The translations under genes were made by a program, and so were the position numbers. A DNA stretch of 64,000 nucleotides from Actinoplanes sp. KI2 (lineage in GTDB: Bacteria; Actinomycetota; Actinomycetes; Mycobacteriales; Micromonosporaceae): the NCBI RefSeq assembly GCF_025630775.1, contig NZ_JAOSZE010000029.1, positions 1 through 64,000 of the forward strand, in the 5' to 3' direction. Positions 7,057-15,051 of the stretch are shown piece after piece. The notes under the pieces were generated by a model. The model saw nothing but the letters and a program-made list of their open reading frames with translations. It did not search any database and was not told the origin of the DNA. The first letter of the stretch is position 1. Each line of letters starts with the position of its first letter.

Positions 7057-9678
7057 GTGACCAGCGCAGACAGCGAAGCGTCACGTCCGAGGTGGCGCAG
7101 TCGCGGCTACCTCGTCACGATGGGGACCGTCCTCGCGCTCGCGGGTGGGCTGGGGCTCACCGCGTTCGGGCTCGGCTCGGCCGATCAGGCGGTGGCCAGC
7201 TTCGACTCGGCGTCGTGGGTGTTCAGCCGGTCCAAGAGCGAGGTCGCCCGGATCAACGGGGTGACCGCCAAGGTCGACACCCGGGTGAACGTGCCGGACG
7301 CGCGCGGGCACCAGCTCGAGATCAGCCAAACCGACCGGTTCGTGATCCTGCGGGACGTGACCACCGGGCGGATCGGGTCGATGGACCTCACCACGCTCAA
7401 GCAGTTCTGGAGCGACTCCAGCGCGAGCCCGGGCCTCGGCGTGCGGGTGGCCCTGGAGGACGACTCCGCCTTCGTGGTCGACACCGTGCAGGGCAAGGTG
7501 CAGCAGCTCGACCCGCGCACGCTCGGCCCGATCGGGCCGGAGCTGCGGTTCCCGCCGGGCATCACCGGCGGCGTCTTCGACGGCAAGGGGCGGCTGTGGG
7601 TTGCCGCGCCGAGCGAGGGCACGGTCACCGCGATCACTCCCGCGCCGCTGTTGTCGGCGGGCTCCTCCGACCAGGCCGGGCCGCGGGTCGTGCACACCGA
7701 AGCCGTCGCCGCCGCCAGCCACGACCTCGCGCTCACCACGCTGAACGACGGCGTCGCCGTGCTCGACCGGACGACGAACGCGCTGTCGACGATCCACGGC
7801 GACACCAAGGCGACCAGCGTGACGCTGCCACTGGCCGGTCCGGGCACGATGCCGGCGCACACCGACGGGCGCTCGGTGCCGGTCACGGTGACCGACTCGC
7901 GGCACGTCTACGTGGTCGGCGACCAGGGCATGCGTACCGACTTCGCGGTCCCCGGCAGCGGCACCGACCTGCAGGCGGCCGTCGCCTGGCAGGGCTTCTT
8001 CTACGTCGCCGACTCGGCGAACCAGGCGATCCACGTCTTCGACTCGGCCGGCAAGGCGCAGAAGGACATCCCGTTCGCCAAGCCGGGCGGGCCGCTGGAG
8101 CTCGACGTCCGCGAGGGCTACCTGTTCATCAACGCGCCCGGCTCGTCGACGGCCCGGGTGGTCGACGACGCGCATCAGGTGCGCACCGTCGACAAGTACG
8201 CCGACGACGTGCTCGGCGGCACCCCGCCGAAGACACCGCCGGAGCAGACGCCGCCCCCGCCGAAGCCGAAGAAGCCGGCGGTGGGCAAGCCGGGCGCGCC
8301 GCGCAACGTGCGGGCCGCGGCCGGCAATGCCGAGGCCCGGGTGACCTGGCAGGCGGCGGCCGCCAACGGTGCGGCCATCACGCGCTACGTGGTGCAGGGC
8401 GCGGGCAAGACCTTCCAGGTCGGCGCCGACCAGCGATCGGTCACCGTGCCCGGCCTGACAAACGGCGAGACCTACCAGTTCACCGTGTACGCCGTGAACT
8501 CCAAGGGCGACGGCCCGGCCCGCACCAGCAACAGTGTGCGGCCGACCGCCGAGGTGCCGGACCCGCCGACCGCGGTCACCGCCGAGGCGAAACCGGACGG
8601 CACGGTCGCGGTGACCTGGCCCGCGGCGAACGGGCAGGGGCTGGCGATCCAGCGGTACACGGTGACGGCGATCTCCGAGGGCGGCAGCGCCCCGATCGGC
8701 GACGCCACCGGCACCTCGCTGACCATTCCGGCCGGGCAGCTCGAGTACGGTAAGCAGTACGCGTTCACGGTCGTCGCGGTCAACGAGCGGGGCGCCGGGT
8801 CGAAGGCGTCGCCGGTCAGCCCGAGCGTCGTGCCGTACACGACGCCGGGCAAGCCGGAGAACGTCGAGGCGGCCACCGTCGGCGACCAGGCCGGCGCGAT
8901 CAGGGTCGGCTGGCAGGCGCCGGCCGACAACGGGCGGGCGATCACCAAGTACGTGGTGACGGCCGGCGGCAAGTCCACCGACGTCACCGACGGCACCGGG
9001 GTGACGCTGACCGGCTTCGACGACGGCGCGACCCTCGCGGTCGAGGTGCGCGCGGTCAACGACGCCGGTCCGGGCAACCCGGGCACCGCCACGGCCAAGA
9101 CCCTCTCGGCGCCCCGGGTGACGATCACCGGGGTGAACCCGGCCACCACCTCGGCGACCGTGTCGTTCACCGTGGACGCGGGCGGCGGCACGGCCACCTG
9201 CTCGGTGGCCGCCTCCGGCGCCGGGTCGAAATCGGGCAACTGCGGCTCGCTGACCGTCGACAAGCTGACCGCGAGTACGGCGTACACCTTCACCGTGACG
9301 GCCAAGAACGCGGCCGGCACCGCCACCGCCACGAGCAAGAGCACGACCGATGAACTGTGGGGGACGGCGACCTGCCACGACGGGCAGAACGGTGACACCG
9401 CCACCTACTGCGACGCCGACGTCGACGGGCGGAACGGCAACGAGATCTTCAGCATCACCCAGCAGGTGGACAGCAAGCAGGTCGGCTGGGCCAAGCCGGG
9501 GACCAAGCTGGCGGCGATCTGCAAGGAGTCCGGCAAAGAGGTGTACGCGTACATCTACAACAGCGACAAGCGGAGCACCTGGTGGGTCCGGGTCAAGTAC
9601 AAGGGTGAGAACTACATCCCATGGGCGTGGCTGAACCTCGACGACGGTGACAACATCAACGACCTTCCGACCTGCTGA
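7057..9678 (+). CDS. Membrane-anchored multi-Fn3 protein of the MoxR/TgpA operon
   Basis: The product is 873 residues. An N-terminal membrane anchor (LVTMGTVLALAGGLGLTAFGLG) is followed by an extracellular part. Residues about 40-380 are beta-propeller-like (repeated blades such as VVGDQGMRTDF and FFYVADSANQAIHVFD). A Pro/Lys linker follows, then at least three fibronectin type III domains from about 410 to 760 (PGAPRNVRAAAGNAEARVTW, PDPPTAVTAEA, PGKPENVEAAT). The C-terminal Cys-containing module ends YKGENYIPWAWLNLDD, SH3-like. The GTG start has GGGAGAGG upstream. It opens an operon with MoxR, DUF58 and TgpA genes, a set found across actinomycetes and thought to act on the envelope. It may be the extracellular sensing or scaffold part. 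Confidence 0.8.
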   Translation: MTSADSEASRPRWRSRGYLVTMGTVLALAGGLGLTAFGLGSADQAVASFDSASWVFSRSKSEVARINGVTAKVDTRVNVPDARGHQLEISQTDRFVILRDVTTGRIGSMDLTTLKQFWSDSSASPGLGVRVALEDDSAFVVDTVQGKVQQLDPRTLGPIGPELRFPPGITGGVFDGKGRLWVAAPSEGTVTAITPAPLLSAGSSDQAGPRVVHTEAVAAASHDLALTTLNDGVAVLDRTTNALSTIHGDTKATSVTLPLAGPGTMPAHTDGRSVPVTVTDSRHVYVVGDQGMRTDFAVPGSGTDLQAAVAWQGFFYVADSANQAIHVFDSAGKAQKDIPFAKPGGPLELDVREGYLFINAPGSSTARVVDDAHQVRTVDKYADDVLGGTPPKTPPEQTPPPPKPKKPAVGKPGAPRNVRAAAGNAEARVTWQAAAANGAAITRYVVQGAGKTFQVGADQRSVTVPGLTNGETYQFTVYAVNSKGDGPARTSNSVRPTAEVPDPPTAVTAEAKPDGTVAVTWPAANGQGLAIQRYTVTAISEGGSAPIGDATGTSLTIPAGQLEYGKQYAFTVVAVNERGAGSKASPVSPSVVPYTTPGKPENVEAATVGDQAGAIRVGWQAPADNGRAITKYVVTAGGKSTDVTDGTGVTLTGFDDGATLAVEVRAVNDAGPGNPGTATAKTLSAPRVTITGVNPATTSATVSFTVDAGGGTATCSVAASGAGSKSGNCGSLTVDKLTASTAYTFTVTAKNAAGTATATSKSTTDELWGTATCHDGQNGDTATYCDADVDGRNGNEIFSITQQVDSKQVGWAKPGTKLAAICKESGKEVYAYIYNSDKRSTWWVRVKYKGENYIPWAWLNLDDGDNINDLPTC

Positions 9679-9689
9679 GGACCACGCCC

Positions 9690-10682
9690 GTGCGCACCGA
9701 ACCACTACCGCCCCGGCACATCGAGGGCTTCGCCCAGGTCGCGGAGCAGCTCGCCGACCGGATCGGCTCGGTCGTGCTGGGCAAGCCGGAGGTGGTGCGC
9801 CTCGCGCTCACCGCGCTGTTCGCGCAGGGGCACGTCCTGCTCGAGGACGTGCCCGGCGTGGGCAAGACGACCCTCGCCCGCGCGCTTGCCGCGTCCATCC
9901 AGGGCCAGTGGCGGCGCATCCAGTTCACCCCCGACCTGCTGCCCTCGGACGTGTCCGGGGTGACCATCTTCAACCAGGCGAGCCGCGGCTTCGAGTTCCA
10001 CCCCGGCCCGGTCTTCGCCAACATCGTGATCGCCGACGAGATCAACCGCGCCTCGCCGAAGACCCAGTCGGCGCTGCTGGAGGTGATGGAGGAGCGGCGG
10101 GTCACCGTCGACGGCGTGCCGCACCCGGTGCCGCAGCCGTTCCTGGTGGTGGCCACCCAGAACCCGGTCGAGATGGACGGCACGTACCGGCTGCCCGAGG
10201 CGCAGCTCGACCGGTTCCTGGTGAAGCTGTCGGTCGGCTACCCGAGCGAGGAGGTGGAGATCGAGGTGCTGCGCGGGGCCGCGATGCGCTCGCCGGACAC
10301 GCTCGAGCCGATCACCGACACCGCGACGGTGGGCGAGATGGTGCGGATGGCCATGCACGTGCACATCGCCGACCCCCTCTACGGGTACGCGGTGCGCCTG
10401 GCCGCCGCCACCCGCAACCATCCACAGGTACGCGTCGGGGTCAGCCCCCGCGGGGTGATCGCGCTGACCCGGGCGGCCTGCGCGTTCGCCCTGATCCACG
10501 GCCGCGGGTACGTTCTGCCGGAAGACCTGAAAGCACTGATCGAGCCGGTCTTCGCGCACCGGGTGCTGCTGTCGGCCGACGCGCAGCTGCGTGGGGTCAC
10601 GGCGGCCGAGGTGCTCGACGACGCGATCCGGTCGGTCCCGGTGCCGCTGCCGGACGGCCAGCGCGTCCCGGCCGGGGCGTGA
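9690..10682 (+). CDS. MoxR-family AAA+ ATPase
   Basis: The product is 330 residues, normal for the family. It has Walker A GVGKTTLA near residue 60, Walker B VIADEINRA near 115, sensor 1 (VATQNPVEMDGTY), an Arg-finger region LPEAQLDRF and a C-terminal lid. MoxR ATPases work as chaperone-like rings, often with VWA or DUF58 proteins encoded next to them. The GTG start lies 11 bases after the Fn3 gene. The stop overlaps the DUF58 start (GTGA), so the two are translationally coupled. Confidence 0.92.
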   Translation: MRTEPLPPRHIEGFAQVAEQLADRIGSVVLGKPEVVRLALTALFAQGHVLLEDVPGVGKTTLARALAASIQGQWRRIQFTPDLLPSDVSGVTIFNQASRGFEFHPGPVFANIVIADEINRASPKTQSALLEVMEERRVTVDGVPHPVPQPFLVVATQNPVEMDGTYRLPEAQLDRFLVKLSVGYPSEEVEIEVLRGAAMRSPDTLEPITDTATVGEMVRMAMHVHIADPLYGYAVRLAAATRNHPQVRVGVSPRGVIALTRAACAFALIHGRGYVLPEDLKALIEPVFAHRVLLSADAQLRGVTAAEVLDDAIRSVPVPLPDGQRVPAGA

Positions 10683-12199
10683 CCTCGTTCGACGGCGCGC
10701 CCGACCGGGCCGCCGCACCACCACCCGGCGCGCGCGACCGGGCTGGCGCACCACCAGCCGGCGCGCGCGACCGAGCCGCCGCGCCACCCGGCACGCCCGC
10801 CGACGCTGCCGGACCCGCCGGTTCACCGCCCGGCGACAACGGCGGGCGCGCACGTTCGTCACCCGAGGTGCCCTCGGCTGCGTCGCCGGGTGCACCTGCC
10901 GAGCCGCCGCTGCCGGACGGCAGCGCTCCGCCGCCCGGCAGCGGCCCGGCTCCCGTTCGCGCGACTCGACCGGGCGGGGCAGGCCCGCGGATCGACGCCG
11001 CGCGGCCGGGGCGTGGCGCGGTCGGGCGTGGCTCAGTCGGGCGTGGCCTGGTCGGGCGTGGACTCGGCGGGATCACCGCCCGTGGGCTGGGGTTGCTGGT
11101 CGGCTCGGTGGTGCTGCTCGGTGCCGGGTTCCGGTTCGGGTATCCGGATCTGGCGCTGCTCGGGGCGGTGGCGGCGGTCGCGTTCGGGTGCGGGGTGGTC
11201 TTCGCCCTGTGGCGGCCCCGGCTCGGCGTCGATCGGGTGGCCGATCCCGATCGCGTCGCGCGCGGCGAGCCGGCCCGGATGACGCTCACCGTGCACAACA
11301 CCAGCAGGCTGCGGGCGGCCAACCTGATCGCGACCGACCGCTGCGGCGGGGCGGGCGTCCCGGTTCCGCTGCTGCGCCTGCGGCCGGGGCGGGACACCAC
11401 CGTGGACTATCCGGTGCCGACCAGCCGCCGCGGCGTCGTGCCGATCGGGCCGTTGCGGGTCACCCGCGGCGATCCGCTTGCGCTGATCACGCTTTCCCGC
11501 ACGTACGGTGGGACCGCCTCGGTCTGGGTGCACCCGCGCATCCATCTGCTGCGCGCGGTGCCGGCCGGGATCTCCCGCAGTCTCGACGGGCGCATCGACA
11601 AGGTGCCGCACGGGACGATCACGTTCGACTCGTTGCGCGAGTACGTGGTCGGCGACGAGCTGCGACGGGTCCATTGGCGCAGCTCGGCCAAGGTGGGCGA
11701 GCTGATGGTGCGGGAACAGCTGGACACGTCCGAGCCGACGATCGTGGTGCTGCTCGACGACCGGGCGGTCGCCCACCCGCAGCTGCGAGACGGGGTGGCC
11801 GAGTCGTTCGAGGCGGCGTGCGAGGCGGCGGCGTCGATCGTGGCGGCGGCGGTGCGCGAGGACCTGCCGGTCGGCCTGCACCTGGTGACGACGGTGGCGA
11901 CCGGGCCCTATCTGGACGTGTTGACCGAGGCGACCCTGCGCGAGGGCGACCTCGCGGCGACGCTGCGGCGGTTGCGGGCGCAGCGGCTCGGCGACACGCT
12001 CGTCTTTCTCACCGGGCCGGGCGGGCGCGCCGAGCTCGGGGCGGTCAGCGGGTTGCGGGGGCCGTACTCGGTGGTGCTGGCCGGCCTGTTCGGGGACCGC
12101 GACGCGGCGCCGATCTCGGCCGGCGACGGCCTCATCGTGATCGAGGCAGAGACCGGCACGGAGTTCGCGGCGGCCTGGGACGGGGTGCGCGGATGGTGA
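10679..12199 (+). CDS. DUF58 (VWA-like) membrane protein
   Basis: The product is 506 residues. The first 140 residues are a low-complexity Pro/Ala/Arg tail with near-repeats of GARDRAAAPP and VGRG units. Two hydrophobic segments (GLGLLVGSVVLLGAGF and LALLGAVAAVAFGCGVVFAL) follow. The DUF58 core has its hallmark DSLREYVVGDELRRVHWRSS near residue 320 and a VWA-like half with VVLLDDR. DUF58 proteins partner with MoxR ATPases. The GTG start overlaps the MoxR stop, and the stop overlaps the first mini-ORF of the 68-bp repeat. The long Pro-rich cytoplasmic tail is longer than I expect for the family. Confidence 0.88.
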   Translation: MTSFDGAPDRAAAPPPGARDRAGAPPAGARDRAAAPPGTPADAAGPAGSPPGDNGGRARSSPEVPSAASPGAPAEPPLPDGSAPPPGSGPAPVRATRPGGAGPRIDAARPGRGAVGRGSVGRGLVGRGLGGITARGLGLLVGSVVLLGAGFRFGYPDLALLGAVAAVAFGCGVVFALWRPRLGVDRVADPDRVARGEPARMTLTVHNTSRLRAANLIATDRCGGAGVPVPLLRLRPGRDTTVDYPVPTSRRGVVPIGPLRVTRGDPLALITLSRTYGGTASVWVHPRIHLLRAVPAGISRSLDGRIDKVPHGTITFDSLREYVVGDELRRVHWRSSAKVGELMVREQLDTSEPTIVVLLDDRAVAHPQLRDGVAESFEAACEAAASIVAAAVREDLPVGLHLVTTVATGPYLDVLTEATLREGDLAATLRRLRAQRLGDTLVFLTGPGGRAELGAVSGLRGPYSVVLAGLFGDRDAAPISAGDGLIVIEAETGTEFAAAWDGVRGW

Positions 12200-12335
12200 C
12201 ACGGGCGCGCGTGGGGTCCGCGACGGGTAACACGGACGCGATCCGCGGGCGGGTGCGCGGATGGTGACGCAGATGCGCATGGGCTCCGCCGCGGGTAATG
12301 CGGACGCGATCCGCGGGCGGGTGCGCGGATGGTGA
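12185..12335 (+). repeat. 68-bp tandem repeat at the DUF58/TgpA junction creating chained mini-ORFs
   Basis: The sequence GTGCGCGGATGGTGAC starts at 12185, 12253 and 12321, exactly 68 bases apart; the two complete units agree at about 57 of 68 positions. Each copy contains ATGGTGA, where TGG-TGA ends one frame and ATG-GTG starts the next. The result is two 24-codon mini-ORFs (12193-12267 and 12261-12335), each overlapping its neighbours by 7 bases, between the DUF58 stop and the TgpA start. Both would encode peptides starting MVT and ending AIRGRVRGW. The last five codons match the DUF58 C-terminus (GVRGW), so the unit arose by duplicating the gene junction. Whether the peptides matter, or only the coupling of translation, cannot be told. 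Confidence 0.85.
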
Positions 12336-14800
12336 CGGCGGCACCCGAGGTCTCCGGGCCGGCGGCGGCGCCGGACCGGACGGTCACGGCGAAGGGCAGG
12401 CCGGCGGCGGGTGCGCGGCGGGCCGGATGGGTGCGGGCGCTCGTCGTCGGCGCCGCGCTGGCCGGGATGATTTCGCTGGCCGGGGTTGTGCTCGGGAGCA
12501 TCTATGCGGGCTCGCTGCTCGTCCGGCTGGTGATCGGGGCCGCGGCCGGGTCGGTGGGGCTGGGCGTGGCGGCGAGACGGCTGCCCAACTGGATGGTCGC
12601 TCCGCTGTCGGCGGTGCTGCTCGCTGCGTACACCATCTTCTGTTTGTGGGTGACGGCCGGGCGTGCGGACGTGGCTGGGCCCTTCCCGCAGATCGCCCGG
12701 GATTCGCTGGTGAATGGGATTCCGCGGCTGCTCACGGCGATGATCCCGGTGGAGCCGGGTCCGGACACGGTGGTGGTGCCGGTGATCGCGGCCTGGGTCG
12801 CGGGGCTCGCCGGGGCCGAGGTCGCGGTGCGGGCCCGGCGGGTGCTGCTCGGGCTGTCGCCGGTGGTGGCCCTCTACGCGGGCGCGCTGTACGTGGTGGG
12901 TCCGAACGCCTCGACCGCGGGGTGGGCGACGCTCGCCTTCGCAGGGCTGGCGATCGCGGCGCTGGCGACCAGCGCGCGCCCGGCCGACACCGCAACCGCG
13001 GGGCTGTCACGGCGGATACGTGGCCGGTCGATCGCCGGAGCGGGAGCCGGGCTGGCGGCGGTCCTCGCGTTCGGGGCGGCGCTCGGGCCCTGGGTGGGTG
13101 GCCAGGTCAGCACCACGCCGGTCGACCCGCGCCGATACGTGCAGCCGCCGCGGGTGGACAGCCTCGACGAGAGCCCGCTCAACCGGATCTCGGGGTGGGC
13201 GCTGAGCCCCCAGCAACGGCTTCTCGAGGTCACGCCGGCGACCGGTCTGGGAACGAGCGGCACGCCGGCGACCGGTCCGGGAACGAGCGGTACGCCGGCG
13301 ACCGGTCTGGGAACGAGCGGTACGCCGGCGACCGGTCCGGGATCGAGCGGCAGGCCGGCGCCCGGTCCGGGATCGAGCGCAAAGACCGTGCGGCTGCGGC
13401 TGGCGGTGCTGCCCGACTACGACGGGATCACCTGGCGGGTGGGTGCGACCTACCGCAACGCCGGGCGGGTGCTTCCGGAGCAGCCGAAACTGGCGGACGC
13501 GACGACCACCGAGGTGCGTCAGCAGATCACCGTCGACGGGCTGACCGGCCGGCTGTTGCCGGTCCTACCGACGCCCACCCGGGTCACCGGGGCGCGGGTG
13601 GCCTTCGACGCGGCGACCGGAACGCTGATCCGGCCCGAGCAGCTGTCGGCCGGGCTGCGCTACGACGTCGTCTCCCAGGTGCAGACGCCCGATCTCAACC
13701 TGCTGCCCACCGCGGACGTGCCCGCCGGCGACCCGGTGGCCCGGTTCCTCGCGGTCGGGCCGGACGTGCCCGACCAGATTCAGCGGCTCGCCGACCAGTT
13801 GGCCGAGGGCAACGGCGCGGCCTTCGACCGGGCCACGGCGATCCAGGACTTCCTGGCCGAGCACTATCGCAAGGTCGCCGACGCGCCGAGCGGTCACGCG
13901 TACCCCAATTTGACGTTCTTTCTGTTCGGCCCCCGCGACCGGGGCGGCCAGCGCGGCACCTCGGAGCAGTTCGCGGCGTCGTTCGCGGTGCTGGCGCGGC
14001 TGACCGGGCTGCCGAGCCGGGTGGTGGTCGGCTTCGACGCGCCGGCCGCCGGCGGGGCGGTCACGGCGGGCGACGCGATCGCCTGGCCGGAGGTGCTGTT
14101 CGACGGGCTGGGCTGGGTGGCGTTCGACCCGATGCCGAAGAGCAAGAACCCGCGCCCGGTCGAGGAGGACTTCACCCCGAAGCCGACCAAGCCGCCGACG
14201 CCGCCGTCGGAGCCGCCCACCTCGGCCGCGCAACCGTCCTCGTCGGCACCGCCGGCCGGGCACGCCGCGGCGCCCGGTGGCGGTTCCGGCACGGCGGTGG
14301 TGGCCGGCGGCGCCTCGGGCTCGGTGCTGATCCTGCTGGGCGCGGTGGCGGTCACGCTGGTCACGATGCGCCGTTCGCTGCGCCGCCGGCGGCTGACCGC
14401 GGGCACACCGGACGATCGCATCGTCGGTGCCTGGGCCGAGCTGACCGATGCCTTGCGCTTGGCGGGCCGCCCGATGCCGTCGCACCTTGCGGCTTCCGAG
14501 GCGGCCGCGTACGCGAAAACGCCCGCCCCGCCGCGGAAAGCCCGTCTCCGCCGCGCGGCGCCCGAGCACCCGTCCACTTCGGACGAGAGCCCGCCGGGAC
14601 CGCTGCCGCCGCTGGACGACCTGGTCGCGGGGATCAACGCGGTCGGGTTCGCGCCCGGCGCCGCGGACGAGCCCTTAGCGGACCGGGCCGGGCGGCAGGC
14701 CGTCGCCTACGCCACCGCGCTGCGGGACCGCCGCTCGTGGTGGCGCCGGATGTGGTGGAGCCTGCACCCGGGGCCGCTGCGATGGCGCCGCAAGTTCTGA
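12329..14800 (+). CDS. TgpA-like transglutaminase-fold membrane protein, catalytic residues missing
   Basis: The product is 823 residues. About six to seven membrane helices fill residues 25-260, and an extracellular part has five 10-residue Gly/Thr/Pro repeats at about 302-350. The transglutaminase core covers about 440-620, then a Pro-rich linker, another membrane helix (SGSVLILLGAVAVTLVTM) and a cytoplasmic DUF4129-like tail. In the core the active-site positions are changed: the Cys position is Ser545 (GTSEQFAASF) and the His position is Ile584 (DAIAWPEV). Only the Asp (Asp600, AFDPMP) remains. The fold may be kept for binding rather than catalysis. It ends the Fn3-MoxR-DUF58 operon; the start ATG overlaps the preceding mini-ORF by 7 bases. 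Confidence 0.85.
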   Translation: MVTAAPEVSGPAAAPDRTVTAKGRPAAGARRAGWVRALVVGAALAGMISLAGVVLGSIYAGSLLVRLVIGAAAGSVGLGVAARRLPNWMVAPLSAVLLAAYTIFCLWVTAGRADVAGPFPQIARDSLVNGIPRLLTAMIPVEPGPDTVVVPVIAAWVAGLAGAEVAVRARRVLLGLSPVVALYAGALYVVGPNASTAGWATLAFAGLAIAALATSARPADTATAGLSRRIRGRSIAGAGAGLAAVLAFGAALGPWVGGQVSTTPVDPRRYVQPPRVDSLDESPLNRISGWALSPQQRLLEVTPATGLGTSGTPATGPGTSGTPATGLGTSGTPATGPGSSGRPAPGPGSSAKTVRLRLAVLPDYDGITWRVGATYRNAGRVLPEQPKLADATTTEVRQQITVDGLTGRLLPVLPTPTRVTGARVAFDAATGTLIRPEQLSAGLRYDVVSQVQTPDLNLLPTADVPAGDPVARFLAVGPDVPDQIQRLADQLAEGNGAAFDRATAIQDFLAEHYRKVADAPSGHAYPNLTFFLFGPRDRGGQRGTSEQFAASFAVLARLTGLPSRVVVGFDAPAAGGAVTAGDAIAWPEVLFDGLGWVAFDPMPKSKNPRPVEEDFTPKPTKPPTPPSEPPTSAAQPSSSAPPAGHAAAPGGGSGTAVVAGGASGSVLILLGAVAVTLVTMRRSLRRRRLTAGTPDDRIVGAWAELTDALRLAGRPMPSHLAASEAAAYAKTPAPPRKARLRRAAPEHPSTSDESPPGPLPPLDDLVAGINAVGFAPGAADEPLADRAGRQAVAYATALRDRRSWWRRMWWSLHPGPLRWRRKF
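13232..13381 (+). repeat. 30-bp tandem repeat inside the TgpA-like gene, 5 copies
   Basis: Copies start at 13232, 13262, 13292, 13322 and 13352. Each encodes ten residues of the type TPATGLGTSG, forming a flexible extracellular linker. The last copies have drifted (RPAPGPGSSA). Confidence 0.9.
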
Positions 14801-14884
14801 GCTGCTCCGGTGGCGCCGCAAGTCGTGAGCCGCTGCGGTGGCGCCGCAAGTCGTGAGCCGCTGCGGTGGCGCCGCAAGCCGTGA
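14771..14884 (+). repeat. 28-bp tandem repeat of the TgpA-like gene 3' end, 4 copies
   Basis: The last codons and stop of the gene (CTGCGATGGCGCCGCAAG then a TGA) recur in units ending at 14800, 14828, 14856 and 14884. Each ends in TGA, so the protein C-terminus LRWRRK is written four times but only the first is in frame. This is a second gene-end duplication in the same operon. Confidence 0.88.
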
Positions 14885-15051
14885 GCCGGGCCGTACGTTC
14901 AGGGGCGGACGGACATGCCTAGCGGCGTGGCGTCAACCTATCGCAGGCGGGGTGCCGGGCACCGCGACCAGCAGCAAGCCGGCCGCGACCCGCGAGCGCA
15001 GAGCCCGCCCGGACCTTGTTCCGTCCGAGCGGGCCCGCGGTCATCCGGTGA
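14885..15051. other. Intergenic stretch between convergent genes
   Basis: No coding sequence is supported. It separates the TgpA-like operon from the convergent arabinofuranosidase gene and holds the hairpin at 15003-15034. Confidence 0.6.
15003..15034. terminator. Hairpin terminator of the arabinofuranosidase gene
   Basis: Arms GCCCGCCCGGAC (15003-15014) and GTCCGAGCGGGC (15023-15034) pair over 12 bp with one mismatch around an 8-base loop. It lies 17 bases past the arabinofuranosidase stop on the minus strand and can serve both converging transcripts. No T tract follows, as is common in high-GC actinomycetes. Confidence 0.65.

Noticed and set aside
7081..9705. Antisense ORF of 874 codons over the Fn3 gene
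   Set aside because: It is the mirror of codon-biased high-GC coding on the plus strand, has no recognisable domain and is rich in Arg and His as such shadows are.
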